Assembly (NCBI RefSeq): GCF_027533845.1
Contig: NZ_JAPZVN010000003.1
Span: 186,001-250,000 of the forward strand
Length of the DNA stretch: 64,000 bases
Reading direction: 5' to 3'
DNA from: Streptomyces sp. RPT161
Lineage (GTDB): Bacteria; Actinomycetota; Actinomycetes; Streptomycetales; Streptomycetaceae
In this document: piece after piece, positions 16,457-26,171 of the stretch
Position numbering within the stretch: the first letter of the stretch is position 1
Layout of the letters: every line of letters begins with the position of its first letter
Position numbers and translations under genes: made by a program
Notes under the pieces: generated by a model
What the model was told of the DNA's origin: nothing
The model's input: the letters and a program-made list of their open reading frames with translations, nothing else
The model's database searches: none

Positions 16457-17332
16457 GTGGAGCGGATCGGCACGGCTGCGGCAGCACGCGCGGGTGGCGT
16501 CGTAGTCGCCTGCCTGGCCACGGCCATCCTGTCGTCCGCCGCCGTCGGCGGCCCCGCCGCCCACCCCTCGGCCACGGCGCACCGCTCCCCCGCGCACACG
16601 CCACACCGTCCGCGCCGCACCCCGGCTCCGGCGAGCCGGGTGGCGGCGCTGCGGGCGGCCAGCCCCACGCCGACGGCCACCTTCCCGCCCGGCTACCGGG
16701 TGGGCGCGGTCTTCTCGCTCACCGGCCAGCCGCACCACTACTGCACCGGCAGCGTGGTGGACAGCCCGCACCGCGACCTGGTGATCACCGCGGCGCACTG
16801 TGTGCACGGCGGCGCGGGCAGCGGCTACCGTTCGGGCCTCGGTTTCGCGCCCGGCTACCGGGACGGCCGCAGCCCGGCCGGGCTGTGGCGGGTCCGCAGC
16901 GCCCTGGTGGCGCCGGAGTGGGCCGACTCCACCGACAGCTCGGCCGATGTGGCGTTCCTGGTGATCGATCCGCTCGACGGGCGCAACATCCAGGACGTGG
17001 TGGGCGGCAACCGGCTGAGCACCGGGCGGGACAGCGGCCCGATCCGGCTCGTGGGGTATCCGCGCAACGCCAACGACGCGATCTCCTGCGACGGCACGGC
17101 GCGCCCGGCGACCCGCCGAGGGGTGGACCAGCTGCGGGTCGTCTGCCCCGGGTTCACCTCGGGCACCAGCGGCAGTCCCTGGCTGGCCAACGCCGACAGG
17201 TCGGGCGGCGGTTCGGTGGTGGGAGTGATCGGCGGCTACCGCAACGGCGGCTCGACACCGGACGTGTCGTACAGCAGCGTCTTCGGCGAGCGGGTGCACG
17301 ACCTGTACCAGCAGGCCGAGGCGCTGGGTTAG
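16457..17332 (+). CDS. Secreted trypsin-like serine protease (S1 family)
   Basis: A 291-residue exported protease. The signal peptide is residues 1-33 (ARAGGVVVACLATAILSSAAVGG), followed by a Pro/His/Arg-rich spacer. The catalytic triad is visible: His in LVITAAHCVHGG, Asp in SADVAFLVID, and Ser in TSGTSGSPWLANA. Cys pairs CTGSVV/TAAHC and SCDG/VVCPG fit conserved disulfides. I prefer GTG 16457 because GGGAGGG sits 7 bases upstream. ATG 16442, five codons earlier, is the alternative. The stop overlaps the convergent lysX stop. Confidence 0.88.
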   Translation: MERIGTAAAARAGGVVVACLATAILSSAAVGGPAAHPSATAHRSPAHTPHRPRRTPAPASRVAALRAASPTPTATFPPGYRVGAVFSLTGQPHHYCTGSVVDSPHRDLVITAAHCVHGGAGSGYRSGLGFAPGYRDGRSPAGLWRVRSALVAPEWADSTDSSADVAFLVIDPLDGRNIQDVVGGNRLSTGRDSGPIRLVGYPRNANDAISCDGTARPATRRGVDQLRVVCPGFTSGTSGSPWLANADRSGGGSVVGVIGGYRNGGSTPDVSYSSVFGERVHDLYQQAEALG

Positions 17333-20300
17333 CGGCGCCGTACCAGCGGGAACGGCAGCGTCTCACGGATGGTCAGGCCGGTCAGGAACATCACCAGCCG
17401 GTCAACTCCGATGCCCAGACCGCCGGTTGGCGGCATCGCGTACTCCAGGGCGGTCAGGAAGTCGTCGTCCACCTCCATCGCCTCCAGGTCGCCCCCGGCG
17501 GCCTTCAGCGACTGCTCGGTGAGTCGTCTGCGCTGCTCCACCGGGTTGATCAACTCCGAGTAGGCGGTGCCCAGTTCGGTGCCGAAGGCGACCAGGTCCC
17601 ACCGCTCGGCGAGCCGTGGATCGGTGCGGTGCTGGCGGGTGAGGGGGGAGACATCGGTCGGGAAGTCGGTGTAGAAGGTGGGCAGCGTGGTGCGCTCCTC
17701 GACCAGCCGCTCGTACATCTCCAGCACCAGATCGCCATGGCTCGTGCCGGGCGCGTACGGCACCCCGGCCTGGTCGCACAGCCGCATCAGCGCGAGGGTG
17801 TCGGAGTCCGGGCCGACCCGTTCGCCCAGCGCCTCGGAGATCGCCTCGTAGACCGGCTTGACCGGCCAGTCGCCGGAGATGTCGTACTCGGTGACCGTGC
17901 CGTCGGCGGCGGTCCTGCGGGCGATCTGCGCGCCGTTGGCGGCGACGGCGGCGGACTGCACCAGTTCCCGGGTGAGGTCCAGCATCACCCGGTAGTCGGC
18001 GAACGCCTGGTACGCCTCCAGCATGGTGAACTCGGGGTTGTGCTTGTACGAGGTGCCCTCGTTGCGGAAGGTGCGGCCCATCTCGAAGACCTTCTCCACA
18101 CCGCCCACGCACAGCCGCTTGAGGTACAGCTCGGGTGCGATCCGCAGGTACAGGTCGAGGCCGTAGGCGTTGATGTGGGTGGTGAACGGCCGGGCGTTGG
18201 CGCCGCCGTGGATCTGCTGCAGCATCGGCGTCTCCACCTCCAGGAAACCCCGGTCCAGCAGGCCCTGGCGCAGCGCCTGGACGGCGGCACTGCGGGCCCG
18301 TACGACCTCGCGGGCCTCGGGGCGGATGACCAGGTCCACATAGCGCTGGCGCACCCGGGCCTCGGGGTCGGTCAGGCCCCGGCGCTTGTCCGGTAGCGGA
18401 CGCAGGCACTTGGCGGTGAGCCGCCAGGAGGTGGCGAAGACCGACAGTTCGCCCTTCTCGCTGGTGCCGACCTCGCCGCGCACCTCGATGTGGTCACCGA
18501 GGTCGGTGTCGCCGGTGAACCGGGCCAGCTCCGCCGCTCCCAAGTCGGCCCGGGTGAGGGCGACTTGCAGATCCCCCGACCAGTCCCGGAGCACCGCGAA
18601 CACCACACCGCCGAAGTCGCGCCGCATCATCAGCCGACCGGTGACGGCGACCCGCTCGCCGGTACGGGTCCCCGGCGGCAGGTCGGGGTGGGCGGCCCGG
18701 ACCTCGGCGAGGGTGTGGGTCCTGGCCGCGTCCACCGGATACGGCTCGACGCCTCGCGCCATCAGCCGGTCCAGCTTGTGGCGGCGCACCCGGACCTGTT
18801 CCGGCAGCGCCGCCAGCTCGTCGGCGGCCAGCGCGGCCGTCTCGTCGGGCGCGCCGTGGGCGAGTTCGGTGAGCGGCGGCAGCGGCTCGGCGCTGACGGG
18901 CGGGCGTACCCCCTTGTGCCAGCCGAAGCGCGGGAAGTCCACGAACCCCTCGGCGATCCCGGCGGCCAGCCCGATCCGGGCCACCTGGCGCCCTTCGGCG
19001 AAGCACAGGAACCGCGGATACCAGTCCGGCTTGTACTTCACGTTCGACCGGTACAGCGCCTCCAGCTGCCACCACTTGGAGAAGAACAGCAGCATCCTGC
19101 GCCACAGCCGCAGCACCGGGCCTGCGCCGATGCGCGCGCCCTGTTCGAAGACCGCGCGGAACACCGCGAAGTTCAGCGACACCCGTTTGATGCCCAACCG
19201 CGGTGCCCGCTCGGCGATCTCGGTGACCAGGAACTCCATGACCCCGTTGGGCGCGTTGCGGTCCCGGCGCATCACATCCAGCGAGATGCCGTCCGAGCCC
19301 CAGGGCACGAAGGACAGCAGCGCCACGGTCTGCCCCTCCGTGTCGACCGCCTCGGCGAGCAGGCAGTCGGCGTCCGCCGGGTCGCCGAGGCGGCCGAGCG
19401 CCATCGAGAAGCCGCGCTCGACCTCGGTGTCCCGCCAGGCGTCGGCCAGCGCGATGACCCGCTCCATCTCCTGCGGCGCCAGGTCGCCGTGGCGGCGGAT
19501 CCGGCAGGTCATCCCGGTGCGGCGGACCCGGTTCACCGCCTGCCGGGTGACCCGCATGTCGCGTCCGGCCAGGTCGAAGCGGGCGGTCTCCAGCACCGCC
19601 TCGTCGCCGAGTTGCAGTGCGTTCAGCCCGGCGCGCGCGTAGGCCTTGGCGCCCTCCTCGCTGGCGCCCATGACGGCCGGGACCCAGGCGTACTTACGGG
19701 CCAGGCCCAGCCATGCCTCGACGGCCGCGTCCCAGGCCCCGTGGTCGCCCACCGGGTCCGAACTGGCCAGGCAGACGCCCGCCTCGACCCGGTAGGTGAC
19801 CGCGGCGCCGCCGCTGGGCGCGAAGACCACCGCCTTGTCCCGGCGGGTGGCGAAGTAGCCGAGCGAGTCATGGGCGCCGTGGCGGGCGAGCAGCGCGCGG
19901 AGGCGGGCCTCCTCGTCACCGTGCAGCGTGGCCTGCGCCCGTTGCGAACGGAACAGCACGGCCGCCGCGTTGAGCAGGGCCAGGGCGCCGAACAGCCCGA
20001 GCAGGAAGCTCACCGCCATCGGGGGGTGCTGGGGGAAGTGGCGCCCGCTGATCAGTCCGCCGAAGACCCGGTTGGCGGCCCACGGCAGCCGCTGCGCGGC
20101 GGGCAGTCCGCCGTGGAAGAGTTCCACCAGGCCCCAGCCGAGCAGTACCGCGACGGCCAGCCCCAGGGCCAGTACGCCCAGTGCCCGCCAGAAGGCGCCG
20201 CGCCGCACCCGGGCCGCGAACTGTTTGCGGGACAGCAGCAGCGCGGCCATGATCAGGCCGGTGATCACCAGGGAGACGGCGGCGTCCACCGGGCCGACGA

Positions 20301-20619
20301 GGTCGATGGTGAGGATCTCCGCGAGCAGCACCAGGCCGGTGTAGAAGGTGACCACCCACCACGCGACCCGCTTGCGGGCGAGCAGCGCACCGGCGAGCAG
20401 CAGCAGGAAGACCGCGTAGGCGAGGTTGGGCGAGGCCGGGACGATCCAGTCGTCGATCAGCTCCAGCACTGGCGACAGCAGCCAGCGCACCGGGCTGACC
20501 AGCGCGGACAGTGCGCAGGCGATGCCGAGCAGACCGAAGAACCCGCCGGCCCAGGCGGGCACCCGCATCGCCACGCGTCGCAGCAGGCCGGGCCGGGTCT
20601 TGCGCTCACCGCCGCTCAT
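17329..20619 (-). CDS. lysX: Bifunctional lysylphosphatidylglycerol synthetase / lysine-tRNA ligase
   Basis: A 1096-residue two-part enzyme that charges tRNA with lysine and moves the lysine to phosphatidylglycerol, making the membrane less anionic and resistant to cationic peptides. Residues 1-230 hold about seven membrane helices. Residues 240-560 are the DUF2156 lysyl-transferase domain (SLGYFATRRDKAVVFAPSGG, KRVSLNFAVFRAVFEQGARIG). Residues 640-1096 are a class II LysRS with OB fold, motif 2 (FRNEGTSYKHNPEFTMLEAY) and motif 3 (GLGIGVDRLVMFL). AAGGAGGG precedes the ATG. The length equals the mycobacterial LysX type. Confidence 0.95.
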   Translation of the reverse strand: MSGGERKTRPGLLRRVAMRVPAWAGGFFGLLGIACALSALVSPVRWLLSPVLELIDDWIVPASPNLAYAVFLLLLAGALLARKRVAWWVVTFYTGLVLLAEILTIDLVGPVDAAVSLVITGLIMAALLLSRKQFAARVRRGAFWRALGVLALGLAVAVLLGWGLVELFHGGLPAAQRLPWAANRVFGGLISGRHFPQHPPMAVSFLLGLFGALALLNAAAVLFRSQRAQATLHGDEEARLRALLARHGAHDSLGYFATRRDKAVVFAPSGGAAVTYRVEAGVCLASSDPVGDHGAWDAAVEAWLGLARKYAWVPAVMGASEEGAKAYARAGLNALQLGDEAVLETARFDLAGRDMRVTRQAVNRVRRTGMTCRIRRHGDLAPQEMERVIALADAWRDTEVERGFSMALGRLGDPADADCLLAEAVDTEGQTVALLSFVPWGSDGISLDVMRRDRNAPNGVMEFLVTEIAERAPRLGIKRVSLNFAVFRAVFEQGARIGAGPVLRLWRRMLLFFSKWWQLEALYRSNVKYKPDWYPRFLCFAEGRQVARIGLAAGIAEGFVDFPRFGWHKGVRPPVSAEPLPPLTELAHGAPDETAALAADELAALPEQVRVRRHKLDRLMARGVEPYPVDAARTHTLAEVRAAHPDLPPGTRTGERVAVTGRLMMRRDFGGVVFAVLRDWSGDLQVALTRADLGAAELARFTGDTDLGDHIEVRGEVGTSEKGELSVFATSWRLTAKCLRPLPDKRRGLTDPEARVRQRYVDLVIRPEAREVVRARSAAVQALRQGLLDRGFLEVETPMLQQIHGGANARPFTTHINAYGLDLYLRIAPELYLKRLCVGGVEKVFEMGRTFRNEGTSYKHNPEFTMLEAYQAFADYRVMLDLTRELVQSAAVAANGAQIARRTAADGTVTEYDISGDWPVKPVYEAISEALGERVGPDSDTLALMRLCDQAGVPYAPGTSHGDLVLEMYERLVEERTTLPTFYTDFPTDVSPLTRQHRTDPRLAERWDLVAFGTELGTAYSELINPVEQRRRLTEQSLKAAGGDLEAMEVDDDFLTALEYAMPPTGGLGIGVDRLVMFLTGLTIRETLPFPLVRRR

Positions 20620-20810
20620 GGCCCTCCTTATGGTGGGGGTCCGGGAGGCAACCCCCGTATCCGGCCGGACCCGGCGCTGTCGGTCCGGACACAGGTCACC
20701 ACCACCGTCACGGTAGCGACGTGCGGGCCGCTTCGCACAGCACACTCGATGCGGCATTTCGCCGGTTTCGTGACACTAGCCTGTCCGGGCGCGTGAGGCG
20801 GGCAGCGGAA

Positions 20811-20842
20811 GGCGGCCGTCGGCATCCGTGCCGACGGCCGCC
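20811..20842. terminator. Strong terminator hairpin after the 2OG oxygenase gene
   Basis: A perfect 14-bp stem (GGCGGCCGTCGGCA with its complement) around a TCCG tetraloop, 16 bases beyond the stop of the leftward oxygenase gene and about 190 bases upstream of lysX. Confidence 0.8.
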
Positions 20843-20857
20843 CGACAACCGCACCGC

Positions 20858-21832
20858 CTACTGCCCTCCGCGGCTTTGCGCGTAGCAGCGCCGCAGCCAG
20901 CGTGCCGTCCCCTGTGCGGCAGGCTGGAACGGGACTCGGCGGTGCAGCACTCGGCGGTTGTCGAAGATGTGGAAGTCCCCCGCACCGATCAGTACCGCGA
21001 CGCCGTCCAACTCGCCCAGCCGCCGCTCGAATTGGGTCAGTGCCCGGGTGGCGCGCAGCGTCAGGCCGGTGATCCGGCCCGGCCCGTACCGTACGGCGTC
21101 GTGGCCGTCCGGCAGCGTCCACAGCAGCGGCACGCCCTCGCGAGCCATCGGGCCGCCGTCGGCACTGGCCGCGTAGGACTCCGGGGCGGTCACCAGGAAC
21201 TCGGGAAGCCGTAGGTCGTCGACGACCCACTGGGGCAGGGTGGCGAGCACCTCGGCGAGCGGGAGCAGGTCGGTGGGAACCTCCTCCTCGTTGCGCATCC
21301 CGTAGAACGAGAGGTAGTGCGGGATCGCTATCGACGCCTCGGCGCCCTCGGTGTGGTCGAGGATCGAGTCGTCGGTGTGCCAGTCGAGCGGTGCGGAGTA
21401 GCCCCACGAGGTGAGTGCCCGCCCTGAGCCGGGCCGTGGCGCGACGTTCCGGATGAGGCGTCCCTCGTTCTCCCAGCGGTAGGCCACCGGCGTCAGGCCG
21501 AGCAGATGGAGCAGCCCGAAGTGGACCAGGTTGGGAACGGTGAGGGTGGATTCATCGCTGAATCCGTTGCCCGGCGTCGGAATCCATTCCTCCGTTTCCG
21601 GCAGGTTGGACACCGTCAGCCAGGGAGAGGGTTCCCGGCGCCACGCCTTCAACTGTTCCAGTACGGCGGCGGGCAGATGATTCCGCAGGTGCTTGGCGCC
21701 CGTCTCGGTGTAGGCGCGCGGGTCGGAATCCGGGGTGACGCCTCCGAGGCCAGGGTGCGCACGCAGATCCGCGGAAAGCGACACCTTTACGGCGTCGGCG
21801 ACGCGGACCGCTTCCCGGGGAACGTCATGCAT
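20858..21832 (-). CDS. Fe(II)/2-oxoglutarate oxygenase, clavaminate-synthase-like (TauD/TfdA fold)
   Basis: A 324-residue non-heme iron oxygenase. The 2-His-1-carboxylate facial triad is His152-x-Asp154 (LDWHTDDSI) and His297 (RRVLHRRVPF). Arg311 (ARWLRRCYA) is placed to bind 2-oxoglutarate. The overall pattern, including VHFGLLHLLGL and FYGMRNEEEVPT, is that of the group that hydroxylates free or carrier-bound amino acids (AsnO, VioC, clavaminate synthase). Substrate unknown. It is divergent from a glutamate decarboxylase gene, with a 281-base spacer. It is not inside an evident NRPS cluster. Confidence 0.88.
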   Translation of the reverse strand: MHDVPREAVRVADAVKVSLSADLRAHPGLGGVTPDSDPRAYTETGAKHLRNHLPAAVLEQLKAWRREPSPWLTVSNLPETEEWIPTPGNGFSDESTLTVPNLVHFGLLHLLGLTPVAYRWENEGRLIRNVAPRPGSGRALTSWGYSAPLDWHTDDSILDHTEGAEASIAIPHYLSFYGMRNEEEVPTDLLPLAEVLATLPQWVVDDLRLPEFLVTAPESYAASADGGPMAREGVPLLWTLPDGHDAVRYGPGRITGLTLRATRALTQFERRLGELDGVAVLIGAGDFHIFDNRRVLHRRVPFQPAAQGTARWLRRCYAQSRGGQ

Positions 21833-22113
21833 GCCGTCAAAATCTCCTTAACCGAGGCTTTTTGAGCGAAGTCCAGGGAAATTCAGCAACTCCATTGACG
21901 TTACCCCTAGGCCTTCGGCGGCAAATGCCCTTCATGATTCCTTGAGGAAGATCTGAGCTTGCCGCCGTAAGGTCCGGGCGGGCCGCGCCCTACCGCCGTA
22001 CGCCGTACCACCGAGGCGTCCGAACGGTCCAGAAGGGACGCCGCCCGGCATTGCGAACGGATGACCGGCAGCCGCCCCGGGCAGGATGGAACCCACCGTC
22101 AGGAGGTTGTGCC

Positions 22114-23505
22114 ATGCCACTGCACCGCGTCGACCAAGCGCGGCAATACGCACCCGACGACCTGTACGCGCTGCCCGGAGCGTTCGAACCGCTCCCCCGC
22201 TACCGCATCCCCGACGGCACCATGCCTGCCCGGGCGGCGTACCAGTTGATCAACGACGAACTGCTGCTGGACGGCAACTCCCGGCAGAACCTCGCCACGT
22301 TCTGCACGACCTGGACGGAGCCCGAGGTCCGGGACATCATGTCCGAGACCCTGGACAAGAACCTGGTCGACAAGGACGAGTACCCGCAGACGGCGGAGCT
22401 TGAGTCGCGGTGTGTGCACGTCCTGGCCGATCTGTGGCACGCGCCGGACGGTACGTCCGCGGTCGGCTGTTCCACCACTGGTTCCAGCGAGGCGGCCATG
22501 CTGGCGGGCCTGGCGATGCAGCGCCGCTGGCGGGCGAAGCGGCGGGCCGCCCGGCAGCCCACCGAGCGGCCCAACCTGGTGTGCGGCCCGGTGCAGGTGT
22601 GCTGGGAGAAGTTCGGCCGCTACTTCGACGTGGAGCTGCGGCAGATCCCGCTGCTGCCGGACAGCCTCACCATGCGGCCGGAGCAACTCGCCCAGTACTG
22701 CGACGAGAACACCATCGGCGTGGTGACCACCCTCGGCGTCACCTTCAACGGGAAGTACGAGCCGGTCGCCGAAATCACCCGCGCGCTGGACGAGTTGGCG
22801 CGGCGCACCAGCCTTGACATCCCGGTGCACGTGGACGCGGCGAGCGGCGGCTTCGTCGCGCCGTTCCTGCAGCCCGACCTGGAGTGGGACTTCCGGCTGG
22901 ACCGGGTGAAGTCCATCAACGCCTCGGGCCACAAGTTCGGCCTCTCACCGCTCGGCGTCGGCTGGGCGGTCTGGCGGGACGCCGCGTACCTGCCGGAGGA
23001 ACTGGTCTTCCACGTCGACTACCTGGGCGGCAACATGCCGACCTTCGCCCTCAACTTCAGCCGCCCCGGCGGGGAGGTCATCGCCCAGTACTACAACCTG
23101 GTGCGGCTGGGACGCGAGGGCTACACCGCGGTACAGGGCGCCTGCGCCCAGGTCGCCACCCGGCTCGCCGACGCCGTCGCGGAACTCGGGCCGTTCACCG
23201 TGCTGCACGACGGCAGATCCGGGCTGCCGGTGGCGTGCTGGACGCTGACCCAGCCGCCGCGCCCGGGCAGCGACGACTGGACGCTGTACGACCTGTCGGA
23301 GCGGCTGCGGCTGCGCGGCTGGCAGGTGCCGACCTATCCGCTGCCCGCCGACCGGCAGGACGTCGTCGTACAACGCGTGGTGGTACGGCACGGGGTCAGC
23401 CGTGACCTCGCCGAACTGCTCATCAGCGATCTGAAGGCGGCGCTCGCCGACATCCGGCGCCGCCACCTGTCCGGCGCCGAGGAGCAGCCGGGCTTCCACC
23501 ACTGA
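22114..23505 (+). CDS. Glutamate decarboxylase (PLP)
   Basis: A 463-residue group II PLP decarboxylase converting glutamate to GABA and consuming a proton, classically linked to acid tolerance. The cofactor lysine is Lys274 ([16 protein letters not shown]), close to Lys276 of E. coli Gad[15 protein letters not shown] contains the PLP-binding Asp, and [17 protein letters not shown] and CSTTGSSEA are typical. AGGAGG lies 7 bases before the ATG. The next gene, a convergent aldehyde dehydrogenase 19 bases away, may handle the semialdehyde made from GABA. Confidence 0.94.
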   Translation: MPLHRVDQARQYAPDDLYALPGAFEPLPRYRIPDGTMPARAAYQLINDELLLDGNSRQNLATFCTTWTEPEVRDIMSETLDKNLVDKDEYPQTAELESRCVHVLADLWHAPDGTSAVGCSTTGSSEAAMLAGLAMQRRWRAKRRAARQPTERPNLVCGPVQVCWEKFGRYFDVELRQIPLLPDSLTMRPEQLAQYCDENTIGVVTTLGVTFNGKYEPVAEITRALDELARRTSLDIPVHVDAASGGFVAPFLQPDLEWDFRLDRVKSINASGHKFGLSPLGVGWAVWRDAAYLPEELVFHVDYLGGNMPTFALNFSRPGGEVIAQYYNLVRLGREGYTAVQGACAQVATRLADAVAELGPFTVLHDGRSGLPVACWTLTQPPRPGSDDWTLYDLSERLRLRGWQVPTYPLPADRQDVVVQRVVVRHGVSRDLAELLISDLKAALADIRRRHLSGAEEQPGFHH

Positions 23506-23524
23506 GTCGCCGAACGGGAGGGCC

Positions 23525-24982
23525 TCAGAACGGGAAGGCACTGCGCCCGTGTTGGACGCCGATCCACTTGAGCGTGGTGAACGCCTCGATGGTGGACTCG
23601 CCGTTGAGCCGTCCCACGCCCGAGGCCTTCTCCCCGCCGAAGGCGACGATCGGCTCGTCCGCGATGGTCCCGTCGTTGACGTGGATCATGCCGGTGTCGA
23701 TCCGCTGCGCCACCCGCACGCCGCGTTCGACATCGCCGGTGTGCACGGCGCCGCTGAGCCCGAACGGTGTGTCGTTGGCGATCCGCACCGCCTCGTCCTC
23801 GCCGTCGAACGGGATGACCAGCACCACCGGGCCGAAGATCTCCGTCGACAGGATGGGCGCGTCCGCGGGCACCCCGGTCAGCACGGAGGGCTCCATCAGC
23901 GTGCCCTCGGTGCGACCGCGCAGCAGGGCGGTGGCACCGCCGTCGATGGCCTGGATGATCTGCGCCTCGATGGCATCGGCCTGGTTGGGGTTGATCAGCG
24001 GGCCGATGTGCGTGGCCGGATCCTTGGGGTCTCCCACTCGCAGGCCGCGGATCCGGGCGACGAACCGCTCGGTGAACTCCTTCTCCACCGAGCGGTCCAC
24101 CAGCACCCGGTTGGCCGCCATACACACCTGACCCTGGTGGGCGAAGCGGCTGAAGACCGCGGCGTCCACCGCGTAGTCGAGGTCGGCGTCGTCCAGCACG
24201 ATCAGCGCGCTGTTGCCGCCGAGTTCCAGCACGGTGCGCTTGAAGTGGCCCGCGGCGACCTGGGCGACATGCCGGCCGACCTTGTCGGATCCGGTGAAGG
24301 AGATGACCTTCGGCACGGGGTGCTCGATGAGCGCGTCACCGATCTCGGCGATGTCGGTGACCACGACGTTCAGCAGCCCCGGCGGAAGCCCGGCCTCCTC
24401 AAGGATCCTGGCGATCAGCGTGCCGCCGACGATCGGGGTGTTCTGGTGCGGCTTGAGTACCACGCCGTTGCCCAACGCGAGGGCCGGGGCAACCGACTTC
24501 AGGGACAGGAACAGCGGGAAGTTGAACGGGCTGATGATTCCGACGACGCCGACCGGCAGCCGGTAGAGCCGGTTCTCCTTGCCGTCCACCGGTGACGGCA
24601 GGATCCGCCCCTCGGGGCGCAGGGACAGGTGCATCGCCTCGCGGAACATGTCCTTGGTCAGGGCGAGTTCGAATCCGGCCTTGACCCGGGTGCCGCCGAG
24701 TTCATCGATGATGATCTCGGTGATCTCGCGCTCACGGTCCTCAACGATCCGCAACGCCCGCTCGAAGACCAGCCGCCGGGTGTAGGGATTGACCTGGGCC
24801 CACTCCTTCTGCGCGCGTTCGGCGGCGCGGTAGGCCTGATCGACCTCGGCGACGGTGGCCACGGTGATGGACGCGATCTTCTCCCCGTTGTACGGGTTGA
24901 AGTCGATGATCTCCCAGGAGCCGCTACCGGGCTTCCACTGCCCGTCGATGTACTGGAGCGCCAGCTCGGACGAATAGGACAT
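23525..24982 (-). CDS. Aldehyde dehydrogenase (benzaldehyde/succinate-semialdehyde type)
   Basis: A 485-residue NAD(P)-dependent aldehyde dehydrogenase. The catalytic Cys is in HQGQVCMAANRVLV, and the base Glu in RTVLELGGNSALIV. VVGIISPFNFPLFLSLKSVAPALA carries the conserved Asn of the active site. The C-terminus VAFGGEKASGVGRLNGE is closer to benzaldehyde/vanillin dehydrogenases than to GabD. GAAAGGG precedes the ATG at 24982. It converges with the glutamate decarboxylase gene. The substrate is an inference: an aromatic aldehyde or succinate semialdehyde. Confidence 0.88.
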   Translation of the reverse strand: MSYSSELALQYIDGQWKPGSGSWEIIDFNPYNGEKIASITVATVAEVDQAYRAAERAQKEWAQVNPYTRRLVFERALRIVEDREREITEIIIDELGGTRVKAGFELALTKDMFREAMHLSLRPEGRILPSPVDGKENRLYRLPVGVVGIISPFNFPLFLSLKSVAPALALGNGVVLKPHQNTPIVGGTLIARILEEAGLPPGLLNVVVTDIAEIGDALIEHPVPKVISFTGSDKVGRHVAQVAAGHFKRTVLELGGNSALIVLDDADLDYAVDAAVFSRFAHQGQVCMAANRVLVDRSVEKEFTERFVARIRGLRVGDPKDPATHIGPLINPNQADAIEAQIIQAIDGGATALLRGRTEGTLMEPSVLTGVPADAPILSTEIFGPVVLVIPFDGEDEAVRIANDTPFGLSGAVHTGDVERGVRVAQRIDTGMIHVNDGTIADEPIVAFGGEKASGVGRLNGESTIEAFTTLKWIGVQHGRSAFPF

Positions 24983-25080
24983 GCCATCCCTTTCACGCGG
25001 ACCTGGTGGACACACCCATTGATCTGATGCGGCCTCATGGTACTGATGTGGCAAGGAAGTTGTGGATCACCGTGGGTGTA

Positions 25081-25947
25081 TCAGGTGTCCCGCAGGATGG
25101 TCCGCAACAGGTCGCGGGTGCCCGCCTGGGTGAGCCCCTCGGTACGCAGCCGGTCCATCAGCCGGGCGTACTGCGCCACTTCGTCGCGCTTGTCGAGGTA
25201 GAGCGCGCTGGTGAGCTGTTCCAGGTACACCACGTCGGGCAGATCGCTCTCCGGGAAGCGCAACATGGTGAACGCCCCGCACTCCGCCGCGTGGCCGCCG
25301 AACTCGAACGGCACGACGTGCAGCGAGACATCGGGGTGGTCGCTGAGTTCGAGCAGCCGCCGCATCTGCCCGCGCATCACCTCCGGTCCGCCGAAGGGCC
25401 TGCGCAGCGCGGCCTCGTCCTGCACCACGACCAGGTGTGGCGAACGCTCTCCGGTGAGGATCTTCTGGCGGCGCATCCGCAGGTCGACGCGGCGCTCGAC
25501 CTCGTCGTCGCAGGCGTTCGGCTGGCCGAGGCGGACTACCGCGCGGGCGTACTCGTCGGTCTGCAACAGACCGTGTATGAACTGCACTTCAAAAGTGAGG
25601 ATGTGGGACGCGGACTCCTCCAGGCCCACATATGTCTGGAACCAGCCGGGCAGCACATCACCATAGGAGTGCCACCAGCCCGCGACGTTGGCCTCCCTGG
25701 CCAGCGCGAGCAGCGCCTCGCGGTCGGTCTGACCGGTCACCCCGTAGAGCGTGAGCAGGTCGGCGACATCGCGTTCCTTGAAGCTCACCCGCCCCAGTTC
25801 CATGCGGCTGATCTTGGACTCGGACGCCCGGATCGAGTACCCGGCGTCCTCCCGGGTGACGCCCTTCGACTCCCGCAATCGGCGCAGTTGGGAGCCGAGA
25901 AGGATCCGGCGGACCACCGATCCACTCCCCGGCTGATCTGTCGTCAT
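25081..25947 (-). CDS. Helix-turn-helix (XRE) regulator with DUF5753 domain
   Basis: A 288-residue DNA-binding protein. Residues 14-66 form a Cro/CI-type helix-turn-helix (LGSQLRRLRESKGVTREDAGYSIRASESKISRMELGR). The remainder is the Streptomyces DUF5753 sensor-like domain (IHGLLQTDEYARAVV, VVVQDEAALRRPFGG, VSLHVVPFEFGGHAA). Such proteins (WhiJ-like) pair with a DUF397 protein and often an ATPase, both present here, and influence development. ATG 25947 has GAGAGG upstream. It is divergent from the ATPase, with a spacer full of GTGCA motifs that it may bind. Confidence 0.93.
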   Translation of the reverse strand: MTTDQPGSGSVVRRILLGSQLRRLRESKGVTREDAGYSIRASESKISRMELGRVSFKERDVADLLTLYGVTGQTDREALLALAREANVAGWWHSYGDVLPGWFQTYVGLEESASHILTFEVQFIHGLLQTDEYARAVVRLGQPNACDDEVERRVDLRMRRQKILTGERSPHLVVVQDEAALRRPFGGPEVMRGQMRRLLELSDHPDVSLHVVPFEFGGHAAECGAFTMLRFPESDLPDVVYLEQLTSALYLDKRDEVAQYARLMDRLRTEGLTQAGTRDLLRTILRDT

Positions 25948-26033
25948 GTGGTTAGCCTCTCCATCCATGGACCAGGCGAAGTCTGTCACCTCCCGGCCGC
26001 GGCGGACTCCGCTTCCCGCCAGCTGTAACCGAA

Positions 26034-26137
26034 CGGTGCACATGAGTCTGCCCGTGCATATGCCAACCCGGCATCTGCACGTGCATCCGCTCTTGCATAC
26101 TGCCTGCCGGTTGGGGACGATGTGAACCGTGCACTTG
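26034..26137. promoter_or_regulatory. Cluster of GTGCA motifs in the divergent XRE/ATPase promoter region
   Basis: Three copies of a near-identical 11-mer lie in the same orientation: CGGTGCACATG (26034), CCGTGCATATG (26052) and CCGTGCACTTG (26127). Between them are the palindrome TGCACGTGCA (26076-26085) and TTGCA at 26094. The same 11-mer recurs upstream of the DUF397 gene. This looks like a binding array for the adjacent helix-turn-helix regulator. Confidence 0.6.
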
Positions 26138-26171
26138 TCGACCAGGCCCACAACAGCCCGAGGTGTCGGTC

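Noticed and set aside
18490-20796. A 768-codon plus-strand frame opposite lysX
   Set aside because: Arg/Gln/Gly-rich composition typical of antisense frames in high-GC DNA; the opposite strand is an intact lysX.
23525-24982. Assignment of the second aldehyde dehydrogenase as GabD
   Set aside because: Position next to glutamate decarboxylase suggests it, but the C-terminal and active-site segments look nearer to benzaldehyde/vanillin dehydrogenases, so the specific name was not used.
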